From: Clostridiales bacterium
GTDB taxonomy: Bacteria > Bacillota > Clostridia > Lachnospirales > WRAX01
Length of the DNA: 16,455 bases
Direction: 5' to 3'
Assembly: GCA_031271375.1 (NCBI GenBank)
Contig: JAISVU010000433.1
Span: 1-16,455, forward strand
Shown here piece after piece: positions 7,114-13,963 of this stretch (position 1 is the first letter of the stretch; every line of letters begins with the position of its first letter). Both the position numbers and the translations under genes were made by a program. Under the pieces are notes generated by a model. The model ran no database searches, had not been told where the DNA came from, and saw only the letters and a program-made list of their open reading frames with translations.

Positions 7114-7599
7114 TTATACAGTATCGTAATCATCTCTATATAATACATATATCTCGCCGTTATAATTTTCCCTGATATATTTATACCACCGATAATTCTT
7201 GAACCGTGCCATGACGCGTTTCTTTTCTATAGATGTACACAATATAAAAATGACACCTTCATTTCCCGAACTCTTGTATTTTTCGAACTCCTGATATGTA
7301 CAAGCCAGCTGATGAAAAGCGTGATCCCACTCCGCTCGGCAGCATCTTCGACTACGCGGTAAGTCTTCACCTTTCAGCTCAATAAACCTTGTGGTAAACT
7401 GTATGTCAGCAGCACTCATTAGAATATAGTCACATCGCGGTTCGCCAAGACGTTCCTCATCGGGAATAAAGTATATAAACTCCTTTCGCGAGGGATTATG
7501 CGCCTGGTATAAGGCATAGGAACCGCTTGAATAATCATCCAGCACAATTGGATTGTCGCTGGTTTTATAACCTGTCAGAGGTATAAGAGCATAAATCAT
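7114..7599 (-). CDS. small protein with PD-(D/E)XK-like motif, partner of the adjacent ATPase
   Basis: This 161-residue protein belongs to no family I can name. It has an Asp in 'RCDYIL' (D57), then 'FIELKG' with E74 and K76, then 'HQL' (Q97) on a following helix. The D-x16-ExK...Q order is that of PD-(D/E)XK nucleases, so a metal-dependent nuclease is inferred from the motif alone. The rest alternates predicted strands and helices. There is no signal peptide or membrane segment. Its ATG overlaps the TGA of the upstream ATPase by 4 bp (ATGA), with AGAGG 8 bases before it, so the two are made together. The cassette is much more A/T-rich than its neighbours, a sign of transfer. It could instead be a non-catalytic ATPase partner. 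Confidence 0.7.
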   Translation of the reverse strand: MIYALIPLTGYKTSDNPIVLDDYSSGSYALYQAHNPSRKEFIYFIPDEERLGEPRCDYILMSAADIQFTTRFIELKGEDLPRSRRCCRAEWDHAFHQLACTYQEFEKYKSSGNEGVIFILCTSIEKKRVMARFKNYRWYKYIRENYNGEIYVLYRDDYDTV

Positions 7600-8921
7600 T
7601 GTTTAGCCTCTGAATATAAACGCAGCATCTTTTCATACTCCGTATCCTGTGCCGAGGCTACCGCATCTAATTCCGCTATATCAATCATTGCCAGGTCCAC
7701 GTCTTTAATGTCCCTGCATTTCCCTTGTTCAAGAATATATGAGGAAAATGCTTCCGGTTCAATCCAGCTTTCCTTTTGAATAATTTGGTTAAGCTTACTC
7801 TGTAAAGATTCAAATTTCCCGCATTTGCCCGCATAAATGAGATTGTTAAACGACGATAAGATATAGGGGCTATGTGTTGTGATAAGCACCTCGCTATTTG
7901 TATAATTACCGAAAGCCGCCACACTCTTGGCCAGCATATATTGCGCTTCGGGATGCAGATGAGCTTCGGGTTCTTCTATGATAAGCAGGCATTTACGCTT
8001 TTCAATGGAATAAAGGCATAATAAATTCAACAGCCACAAAACCTCCTGCTGGCCGGAAGACGCATAAGAAATTTTTACCTTTTTATTATTTTTAATTCTA
8101 ATATACTCGCCAGACTTATCAACTTCATATGAGCCTTTTAAAATATTACGGGTTAATTCAAATATACAATCGTTTTTATTGCTTCGGTCTTGCTTATTGA
8201 ACATTTCATGTATCTGCGGGCTTAGATATCTTTGGCGTGTACGGTTTACCTCGTAAATATAGTTTCTTGTAGGAGCATCAACAAAATCGTATTGAGCGAA
8301 GGGTTCGTCAGGGTTCATACTCCTCATTTCGTAGCCTTGAATTAACTGTAATAAAGGCTGGTTCGACAAGAAAGCTCTTCCTGCCGGGATATAGATCACA
8401 TTTGAGTTGTCACAAAAAATAGTTCTAAGCTCGCTAATAATATCCTTTTTCTCTTCACCTTCGTTAAGGATATTTTGATAAATATCATACGCATTATCCT
8501 TGTCTATAGATAAATATCTTTGCGCTCTTTGATAAACAGATTCTATTTTCTTATCCAGATCATGGCTTAAAACTATTTCTAAGAAATAATTATTGATAGA
8601 AGAGGGTTTTATTGAAACATTTTTACCATCGTCATAAGAATAAGTAAGGTCAAAGTTTCCCAATAATTTTGTTTCGCCAAAAATACCAGTAAACTTTCTG
8701 CGAAGCAAAGAAAGGCAAGTGTTCCTTACGCCTCGCCAATCATCACTTTCTGTTTTGAAAACTACACTAATGAATTCATCGCGTAATGTCCTAAAAAAAT
8801 AAAAAAGTTTCGCAAGCGTACTTTTTCCGCTAGCTTGCTCACCCAGTAAAAAAATAAATCTGTCTGACTGCATTTGAACATTTACTAACGGCCCAAAGTT
8901 TTTTACCGAAATGCTGTGCAT
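7596..8921 (-). CDS. OLD/ABC-like AAA ATPase (AAA_15/AAA_21 type) without TOPRIM domain
   Basis: This 441-residue soluble ATPase has an ABC/SMC-type head. It starts 'ISVKNFGPL', has Walker A 'GEQASGKST' (27-35), a long inserted helical region, a signature-like 'SSGQQE' (288-293), Walker B 'LLIIEEPEAHLHPEAQ' with E316/E317, and the switch 'TTHSPYIL' (H350). About 90 residues follow, without the TOPRIM nuclease domain of OLD proteins, so any nuclease must be supplied by the overlapping downstream gene. The frame is open from 8978, but AAGGAAGG six bases before ATG 8921 fixes the start there. Its own promoter lies at 8957-8985. G+C is low: 15 of 60 bases in 8461-8520, against 37 of 60 in 4801-4860 of the GH94 gene. 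This architecture is typical of phage-defence ATPases; the role here is inferred. Confidence 0.85.
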   Translation of the reverse strand: MHSISVKNFGPLVNVQMQSDRFIFLLGEQASGKSTLAKLFYFFRTLRDEFISVVFKTESDDWRGVRNTCLSLLRRKFTGIFGETKLLGNFDLTYSYDDGKNVSIKPSSINNYFLEIVLSHDLDKKIESVYQRAQRYLSIDKDNAYDIYQNILNEGEEKKDIISELRTIFCDNSNVIYIPAGRAFLSNQPLLQLIQGYEMRSMNPDEPFAQYDFVDAPTRNYIYEVNRTRQRYLSPQIHEMFNKQDRSNKNDCIFELTRNILKGSYEVDKSGEYIRIKNNKKVKISYASSGQQEVLWLLNLLCLYSIEKRKCLLIIEEPEAHLHPEAQYMLAKSVAAFGNYTNSEVLITTHSPYILSSFNNLIYAGKCGKFESLQSKLNQIIQKESWIEPEAFSSYILEQGKCRDIKDVDLAMIDIAELDAVASAQDTEYEKMLRLYSEAKQ

Positions 8922-8956
8922 TAATAACCTTCCTTTCATTTCTAGGCGTCGCATAC

Positions 8957-8985
8957 AGTATATATCTCTGTTAATCAAAAATCAA
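8957..8985 (-). promoter_or_regulatory. promoter of the ATPase/nuclease cassette
   Basis: On the minus strand TTGATT (8985-8980) and TATACT (8962-8957) are separated by 17 bp. They lie 36 bp upstream of the ATPase start codon. No operator is obvious. Confidence 0.65.
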
Positions 8986-9003
8986 CTTATATTTCAAAAG
9001 CTC

Positions 9004-9040
9004 AAAAGGGGATTAAGCCACCGCTCAATCCCCGCTTTTT
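9004..9040. terminator. bidirectional terminator after the FliD-like gene
   Basis: GGGGATT (9008-9014) pairs with AATCCCC (9027-9033), extended by AGC/GCT around the loop CACC. Four A precede the stem, and five T lie downstream on the + strand (9036-9040). On the minus strand the stem is followed by TTTT, as needed for the gene ending at 9056. Confidence 0.75.
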
Positions 9041-9055
9041 CATGATGCGCATAAC

Positions 9056-10411
9056 CTAGAAAAGCCCGCTGTACAGCAGCCCGTAGCCTGTCATGCTGCC
9101 GTAGAGGTTGTTGCCGTAAGCGCTGTTGTAGCTGAACGAGCTCCCATAGCCACTGGAATTGCCGGCGTCCGTCTTCGTCGCGCCGAGGTAGATGTTCGGC
9201 GTGCTGTTTACAGAACGCGCCGTCTGCTTAACCGCCGCCGAGAAGCCCGTGGCGGAGTATCCGCTGGCTCCCATCGCCCGCGCCATTGAGCCGTTTTCGA
9301 TGGAGCTCTTTGCCTTATCCTCGTCAATGCTGAGATACCCGTTGCTGTCGGCTTTAATCCCCACGCCGGCAAGGCCCGCCGAATAGCTCTTGTATGCCTT
9401 TGTCAGCTGATCCACAATCTTGTCGGAACCCGTGGAATTATAAGCCTTCGCGGTTTTGAGCAGTTCGTTATAACCGTTGATGAAATCCTTAACGCCGCTC
9501 ATTATCGTGTCGGTGTCCGTTTTAACGCCGACCTTCGCGGTTCCCGCTTCTTTCAGCGTGGCTGTGATGCCATTGCCGAGGGACACATCGTTCGCAGCCG
9601 AGCTTAACTCAGCGCCGCCGTTCACGCTGTACCTGGCGTCTTGGGCTTGCACGTCAACCCTATCCGCGCCTAAAGACGATATAAGACCGTTCTCAGTCCT
9701 GTCGGCTATCTGGAAGTCCGCGTTCGCGCCGGTCTTTTCAGACTGGATCGTCAGGAAACTCTCGCCAGTCTTCGTATCGTGGCTGACAAAGGCGTTAAGC
9801 CCAATGCCCTTTTTGTTGATCGCATCCGCTACGCGCATTTGGGCGGTGAGGTTATTGTCGCCCTCCTCAATCTTTACGTTGAGGTTATGTGTCTCGCCGC
9901 CTACGGTGATGTCGAAAGCGAATGTCCCCGACGACGCCGGTTTCGCGGCGGAGTCCACCCTATTGCCCACATTCTTTTGGGCCATAGCTATCTGTTGTAC
10001 ATCCACATTTAGCGTCTTGCCCGTGTTGACCACAGCGTTGTTGACGCTTTTAACCTCCAGCGTCTTGCTGTTGTCAAGCGACCCCATCAGCGTTTTGAAC
10101 AACGGGGGATACTTGCTCGTCATCTTGTCCGACGCCGCAAGCAAGTCCCCGGAGACGCTTTTGATGTCGGAGATATACTCCTTAGCCGATTCGGACGTAG
10201 GGGAAATGTTCTTGCCCCTATTGCCCCAGTCTGATAGGGCTTCGCTAGACCATGAGCGGTTGTTAATCCCGTTAAGGAAGCTCATGCCGTCCGTCCCGCC
10301 TATGCTGCCAGACCCGCCGAAAAAGGAGCCTACAACAAGGCTGTTCATCGCGTTTATCCCGGTAAGACCGCCGTTGTAACCGTTAAGCCTGCTAATATCA
10401 ATTCCTGCCAT
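9056..10411 (-). CDS. FliD-like flagellar hook-associated (filament cap) protein
   Basis: This 451-residue protein is similar in layout to a short flagellar cap protein. A 'TLNVDVQQIAMAQKNVG' segment resembles the FliD N-terminal 'V.V.QLAQAQ' pattern. A flagellin-IN-type domain follows ('FDITVGGETHNLNVKI', then 'VADAINKKGIGLNAFV', then 'FLTIQSEKTG'). The C-terminal part, 'MSGVKDFINGYNELLKTAK' and 'GIKADSNGYLSIDEDKAK', matches the FliD C-terminal D0/D1 style. It is Ser/Gly/Asn-rich and has no Cys and no signal peptide, as expected for type III flagellar export. The frame is open from 10450, but the purine-rich GGAGGGGGTG just before ATG 10411 favours that start. It sits outside any flagellar operon. 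A surface appendage protein related to FliD but with another role is possible. Confidence 0.65.
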   Translation of the reverse strand: MAGIDISRLNGYNGGLTGINAMNSLVVGSFFGGSGSIGGTDGMSFLNGINNRSWSSEALSDWGNRGKNISPTSESAKEYISDIKSVSGDLLAASDKMTSKYPPLFKTLMGSLDNSKTLEVKSVNNAVVNTGKTLNVDVQQIAMAQKNVGNRVDSAAKPASSGTFAFDITVGGETHNLNVKIEEGDNNLTAQMRVADAINKKGIGLNAFVSHDTKTGESFLTIQSEKTGANADFQIADRTENGLISSLGADRVDVQAQDARYSVNGGAELSSAANDVSLGNGITATLKEAGTAKVGVKTDTDTIMSGVKDFINGYNELLKTAKAYNSTGSDKIVDQLTKAYKSYSAGLAGVGIKADSNGYLSIDEDKAKSSIENGSMARAMGASGYSATGFSAAVKQTARSVNSTPNIYLGATKTDAGNSSGYGSSFSYNSAYGNNLYGSMTGYGLLYSGLF

Positions 10412-10455
10412 CTCTCTCACCCCCTCCCTGGGTTGAAAAATATACTCCAATACTT

Positions 10456-10479
10456 ATATCGGTAGATATTGGTATTTTA
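10456..10479 (-). promoter_or_regulatory. possible sigma-D (flagellar) promoter
   Basis: On the minus strand ACCGATAT (10463-10456) matches seven of eight bases of the sigma-D/sigma-28 -10 element GCCGATAT. A TAAA (10479-10476) stands 12 bp upstream, shorter than the usual 14-16. The -10 lies between CCAATA/TATTGG half-sites. The flagellar nature of the gene supports the call; the spacing does not. Confidence 0.4.
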
Positions 10480-10535
10480 TCATAATGATTTAAGAAAATC
10501 CACAACATTATTTTTTGAGTTGGCGCATGGACATT

Positions 10536-10562
10536 AAAAGAGGCGGATACTTTATCCGCCTC
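10536..10562 (-). terminator. rho-independent terminator of the glutamate dehydrogenase gene
   Basis: A perfect 10-bp stem, GAGGCGGATA/TATCCGCCTC (10540-10549 and 10553-10562), has a 3-nt loop. On the minus strand it is followed by TTTT (10539-10536). Confidence 0.9.
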
Positions 10563-10600
10563 CAAACAATGTTTATTATTCATTTGAGGACTTCGTCCGC

Positions 10601-11848
10601 TCAATACCAGCCTCTCAGCTTCATTACCTTCGCGATCTGCGATATGGAGTACATGTACGCCGCGGTACGCATAGACACGTTATGGCTTGTCTTAAATGCG
10701 TAGATGTCGTTGAAGGCCTTGACCATCGCGATCTCTTCCTTCTCGGCCACTTCGGCGTCGCTCCAGTAGTACCCGTAAAGGTTCTGCACCCACTCGAAAT
10801 AGGAGACGGTCACGCCGCCGGCGTTGGCCAGCACGTCTGGAACCACGGTTATCCCCTTATTATTCAGAACCTCGTCGGCCTCGGTGGTGACGGGGCCGTT
10901 GGCGCCTTCGACGATGAGCTTGGCGTTGATCTTGTTCGCGACCTCGACGGTTATCGCGTTCTCCAGCGCGCAGGGCAGCAGAACGTCAGCCTGCATCGAC
11001 CAGAACTCATCGGCCGTAATTTCTTTCGTCTTGGAGTAGCCTTTGATCGAACCCTTGTTCTGGGATTTATACTCCAACAAGTCCTTGCAGTCGATACCGT
11101 CGGGGTTATGCAGGACACAGTCCCACTCCATGATGGCTATAATCTTGCCGCCCAGCTTTTCAGCGCACAGCGCCGAGTGCGAACCCACGTTGCCGAAGCC
11201 TTGCAGCAGGACGGACGCGCCTTTAATATCGGCGCCTTTGGCCTTCATCGCTTCACGCGCCGATATCGCGACGCCCAGCCCTGTGGCCTGCGTGCGGCCT
11301 TTGGAGCCGCCGAACTCAACGGGCTTCCCCGTGATAACGCCGATAGCGCTGTGCCCCGCGAACTTGTTATATTCGTCCACCATCCACGCCATGATCTGCC
11401 CGTTGGTGTTCACGTCGGGTGCGGGGATATCAACCTTTTCGCCTATCATTTTATGGATCCCGGCGATATAACCCCTGCTCAGGCGCTCAAGCTCCCCCTG
11501 GGACAGCGTCTTAGGGTCTACCGCGACGCCCCCCTTGCCACCGCCGTAGGGTATGCCTGTAATGGCGCATTTGATAGTCATCCAGGTACTCAGCGCTTTA
11601 ACCTCGTCCAGGTTCACGTCGGGATGGAAGCGTACTCCCCCTTTATAAGGGCCGACGGCGTCGTTATGCTGGCTGCGGTAGCCGGTGAAGACCTTGGTCG
11701 ATCCGTCGTCCATCTTGACGGGGATGCTGACTTCAATGACCCTGTGAGGGTTCTTCAGCAGTTCGTAAACGGCCGGATCCAGGCCCAGCTTGTCGCAGGC
11801 GTCCTTGATTTGGATCTGCGCGCTGACTAACGGGTTTAGGGTTTCCAT
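10601..11848 (-). CDS. NAD(P)-dependent glutamate dehydrogenase
   Basis: This 415-residue enzyme of the Glu/Leu/Phe/Val dehydrogenase family interconverts glutamate with 2-oxoglutarate and ammonia in the cytoplasm. The N-terminal domain has 'GPYKGGVRFHP' (66-76), 'CAITGIPYGGGKGGV' with the catalytic Lys K105, and 'PAPDVNT' with the catalytic-site Asp D145. The Rossmann domain begins at 'GFGNVG' (217-222). The length and sequence style match the hexameric RocG/GudB type of Firmicutes (about 420 residues) rather than the ~450-residue GdhA type, which suggests NAD use, but cofactor choice is not proven. GGAGGTG is 6-7 bases before ATG 11848. It has its own promoter (11882-11910) and terminator, so it is monocistronic. 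Confidence 0.95.
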   Translation of the reverse strand: METLNPLVSAQIQIKDACDKLGLDPAVYELLKNPHRVIEVSIPVKMDDGSTKVFTGYRSQHNDAVGPYKGGVRFHPDVNLDEVKALSTWMTIKCAITGIPYGGGKGGVAVDPKTLSQGELERLSRGYIAGIHKMIGEKVDIPAPDVNTNGQIMAWMVDEYNKFAGHSAIGVITGKPVEFGGSKGRTQATGLGVAISAREAMKAKGADIKGASVLLQGFGNVGSHSALCAEKLGGKIIAIMEWDCVLHNPDGIDCKDLLEYKSQNKGSIKGYSKTKEITADEFWSMQADVLLPCALENAITVEVANKINAKLIVEGANGPVTTEADEVLNNKGITVVPDVLANAGGVTVSYFEWVQNLYGYYWSDAEVAEKEEIAMVKAFNDIYAFKTSHNVSMRTAAYMYSISQIAKVMKLRGWY

Positions 11849-11881
11849 AACACACCTCCGAATAATTTAAAACACGCCTTC

Positions 11882-11910
11882 ATTGTACCAAGTTTGCTCA
11901 GGATTTGCAA
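11882..11910 (-). promoter_or_regulatory. promoter of the glutamate dehydrogenase gene
   Basis: On the minus strand TTGCAA (11910-11905) and TACAAT (11887-11882) are separated by 17 bp, and the -10 is extended by TGG. Transcription would start roughly 30 bases before the start codon. Confidence 0.7.
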
Positions 11911-11932
11911 CATATAAAAGGGCATAAAAAGA

Positions 11933-12004
11933 AGCTACTGGTGAGATTCGAACTCACGACCTGCGCATTACGAGTGCGCTGCTCTACCCCTGAGCCACAG
12001 TAGC
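11933..12004 (-). tRNA. tRNA-Thr (anticodon CGT)
   Basis: The minus strand folds into a cloverleaf. The acceptor is GCTACTG/CAGTAGC, the D stem GCTC/GAGC, the anticodon stem GCGCA/TGCGC with loop CTCGTAA, and the T loop TTCGAAT. Anticodon CGT reads ACG. The discriminator is T and CCA is not encoded. TTCTTTTT follows as a probable terminator tract. Confidence 0.95.
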
Positions 12005-12012
12005 GTAAAAAG

Positions 12013-12047
12013 AAGAACCGAGAGACAAGAACCAAAAACCAAGAAAA
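12013..12047. repeat. 7-bp tandem repeat in the tRNA-Thr leader
   Basis: Five consecutive 7-bp units read AAGAACC, GAGAGAC, AAGAACC, AAAAACC, AAGAAAA. Units one and three are identical and the others are diverged. It lies between the tRNA-Thr promoter and the mature tRNA, so it would be transcribed in the 5' leader. Confidence 0.55.
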
Positions 12048-12059
12048 TCAACTTCGGTT

Positions 12060-12089
12060 ATTATACAGGATATACAATGCAAATGTCAA
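12060..12089 (-). promoter_or_regulatory. consensus promoter of tRNA-Thr
   Basis: On the minus strand a perfect TTGACA (12089-12084) and a perfect TATAAT (12065-12060) are separated by 18 bp. Confidence 0.8.
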
Positions 12090-12136
12090 GGTATTTTCAC
12101 TGCTGATATGAATAACTAATTATAATGGCTATCCCC

Positions 12137-12164
12137 TTGACTAAGCGAAGAAAAAGCGTAGAAT
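12137..12164 (+). promoter_or_regulatory. promoter of the pectinesterase gene
   Basis: TTGACT (12137-12142) and TAGAAT (12159-12164) are separated by 16 bp. The leader to the start codon is about 75 bp and shows no recognisable riboswitch. Confidence 0.5.
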
Positions 12165-12244
12165 AATGGCAGTGATCAGTTCACCTATAACTTACGGCAA
12201 TTAGGCATTTTTTACCGGCTATTTCCGATTTACTGAGCGAGAGG

Positions 12245-13216
12245 GTGATAGCTATTCAAACTATTTTCATTGGTACGAACGGGTATTATTCGACATTATC
12301 CGAGGCGCTTCTTGCCGTACCCTATCGCCGGCGGGCTATTCTAAACTTGGCTTCCGGAATCTACCGCGAAAAGGTATTCTGCGAGAAACGGAACATCACA
12401 ATAACAGGGGCCGGCCCGGGTAAAACCGTGATCGCCTGGGGCGACGGCGCTTATCACAAACACGCTGACGGACGCAATACAGGAACCTTTCGCAGTTACA
12501 CCGCTTTCTTCGGCGGCGAGCGGTTAAGACTGGAGAACCTCAGCGTCATAAACGAAGCGGGCGACGGACGCGAGGCGGGCCAGGGCATCGCCGTTTACGC
12601 GGATGCCAGAGAGGCGGTCTTTAAGAACGTGGAGTTTATCGGGAGGCAGGATACGCTTTTCCTGGCCCCTTTGCCAAAGAAAGAACGCATTGTAGGCGGA
12701 TTTCTAGGGCCGAGGGCATTGTCGCCGCGGGTCTTGACCCGTCAGAATTTTATAGACTGCCGTATCGAAGGCGACGTAGACTTTATCTTCGGCGGGGCTG
12801 ATGCGGTCTTTGACCGCTGTGAAATTATCTCCAGGGACAGAGGAGAGGCGGTAAACGGCTACGCCGCCGCGCCTTCGGGCTTTTCCGGCGGTCTTGGGCT
12901 TGTGTTCAGGGACTGCCGTTTCACCTCCCCGGACTGCCGGCCCGGTTCGGTTTACCTGGGAAGGCCCTGGCGGCCACATGGAAAAGCCGCGCTATTACGA
13001 TGCTTTATTGGCGAGCATATTAACCCGGCTGGGTGGGCTTCATGGGGCTCGGGTAAGAACCTTGCCTCTTTTTCGGAATACGCGAACTCCGGCCCCGGAG
13101 CGTCATTGGATAACAGGGCTGATTGGGTTGTTAAACTGGACGCCGCCCAAGCCGAAATCCTGGACAAGCGAGCTAGCGAGCATGTGGAGCGTCTTAAAAA
13201 AGCCTTGCATTATTAA
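12245..13216 (+). CDS. pectinesterase (carbohydrate esterase family 8), no signal peptide
   Basis: This 323-residue right-handed beta-helix enzyme removes methyl esters from pectin or its oligomers. The CE8 active-site set is visible: Q113 in 'GQGIAVYAD', Q135/D136 in 'GRQDTLF', D179 in 'GDVDFIFGGADAVFD', and R240/W242 in 'YLGRPWRP'. The protein starts almost at once with the first helix turn ('TIFIGTNGYYSTLSEALLAVP') and has no export signal, so it probably acts on imported oligogalacturonides. The start is GTG 12245, the first recognised start after an in-frame TAA at 12188. GAGAGG directly abuts it with no spacer, so initiation here looks poor and a rare downstream codon such as ATT 12254 is conceivable. 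No other pectin gene is adjacent. Confidence 0.88.
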   Translation: MIAIQTIFIGTNGYYSTLSEALLAVPYRRRAILNLASGIYREKVFCEKRNITITGAGPGKTVIAWGDGAYHKHADGRNTGTFRSYTAFFGGERLRLENLSVINEAGDGREAGQGIAVYADAREAVFKNVEFIGRQDTLFLAPLPKKERIVGGFLGPRALSPRVLTRQNFIDCRIEGDVDFIFGGADAVFDRCEIISRDRGEAVNGYAAAPSGFSGGLGLVFRDCRFTSPDCRPGSVYLGRPWRPHGKAALLRCFIGEHINPAGWASWGSGKNLASFSEYANSGPGASLDNRADWVVKLDAAQAEILDKRASEHVERLKKALHY

Positions 13217-13233
13217 CCAAGCTAATATATAAT
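13205..13233 (+). promoter_or_regulatory. promoter of the RRXRR-like gene
   Basis: TTGCAT (13205-13210) and a perfect TATAAT (13228-13233) are separated by 17 bp, overlapping the end of the pectinesterase gene. Transcription would start near 13240, leaving a leader of about 26 bases to ATG 13266. Confidence 0.7.
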
Positions 13234-13265
13234 ACAGACGGGGTTGCCGCGCCCATAACAAAAAG

Positions 13266-13925
13266 ATGCGGAGCAGCGTTTACTACGGAAAGGGGGAGCC
13301 ACCCATAGCAAATAATGGCACAATCTCAGTATTAAACGCGCGGCGCCAGCCGATAGGCGTAACCTATCCCAAGCGGGCCAAAGGCTTGGTTAAAAAAGGC
13401 AGGGCGCGCTATTTAGGCGAGATGACTATCATGCTTGACGAAGACGCCGCCACGGCGCGTCCGCCGGTCGATCTAAAGGAATCGGAGGACAAGATGGATA
13501 ACATATCTCTAAGCCCTGATAAAATTATAGACAACGACGGAAACGTCGTGACAGAAGAGCCGGTGACGGCAACAGAACCCCAGGCGTCAGCGCTTGACAG
13601 TATCCTCAAACGTATCGATACTATCGTTGGCGAGAACGCGTACATCCTGAAGGCCATCGAAAGCGTCAACGATATCGACACTTCCGACGGCAATCATCAA
13701 TCGGTAGGCTTAAAGGCCAGCGCGATAGAGAATATCGTGCGGCACCGCGAAGATACCAACAAGAAGATGCTTGAGCTGCTGGAGCGCATGTACGACGACA
13801 TGCGCCCCCAAAACGCCGCCGAGCAGAACAAGGAACTGTATAAGGTTCTGAGGGATTCCCTTGTACACCTGGAAGGGGATATGCAAAAAGCGGTTCTTGA
13901 ACGATTGATGAGTAAAATAGTGTGA
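13266..13925 (+). CDS. uncharacterised protein with RRXRR/PLMP-like N-terminus and helical tail
   Basis: This is a 219-residue soluble protein. Residues ~18-57 ('ISVLNARRQPIGVTYPKRA', then 'KGLVKKGRARYLGEMTIML') follow the layout of the RRXRR/PLMP domain at the start of IscB-like proteins: a short strand, a P..P-R/K-R-A core, a basic 'L.KKGRA' helix and a closing strand. That resemblance is by eye. No RuvC or HNH part follows. Instead there is an acidic linker and predicted helices to the end, rich in Asp, Glu and Lys. ATG 13266 has no Shine-Dalgarno sequence, while a strong one (AAAGGGGGAG, about 13289-13298) lies downstream facing an in-frame ATA, so the true start is uncertain. The basic N-terminal part suggests nucleic-acid binding. 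No function is assigned. Confidence 0.7.
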   Translation: MRSSVYYGKGEPPIANNGTISVLNARRQPIGVTYPKRAKGLVKKGRARYLGEMTIMLDEDAATARPPVDLKESEDKMDNISLSPDKIIDNDGNVVTEEPVTATEPQASALDSILKRIDTIVGENAYILKAIESVNDIDTSDGNHQSVGLKASAIENIVRHREDTNKKMLELLERMYDDMRPQNAAEQNKELYKVLRDSLVHLEGDMQKAVLERLMSKIV

Positions 13926-13940
13926 AACATAGCGCAGCAC

Positions 13941-13963
13941 AGGCCCCGGAAACGGGGCCTTTA
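13941..13963 (+). terminator. terminator after the RRXRR-like gene
   Basis: A perfect 8-bp stem AGGCCCCG/CGGGGCCT (13941-13948 and 13953-13960) is closed by a GAAA tetraloop. Only three T are in a row, so it may be partial. Confidence 0.65.

Noticed and set aside
7114..8921. A known PARIS, OLD or Gabija system
   Set aside because: No TOPRIM/DUF4435 effector, no UvrD-like helicase and no TOPRIM on the ATPase could be seen. The partner motif is D...ExK instead.
9477..10379. 300-codon + strand frame opposite the FliD-like gene
   Set aside because: It is the complement of a coding region with biased codons. Its hydrophobic Ser/Leu/Pro-rich translation is typical of an antisense artefact.
10682..11830. 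Long 382-codon frame on the + strand opposite glutamate dehydrogenase
   Set aside because: It is the antisense shadow of a clearly conserved enzyme and has no ribosome binding site or recognisable domain.
13266..13925. An IscB/IsrB nuclease or its remnant
   Set aside because: Only the N-terminal small domain is similar. No RuvC, bridge helix or HNH motif is present, and no omega-RNA-like element was recognised nearby.
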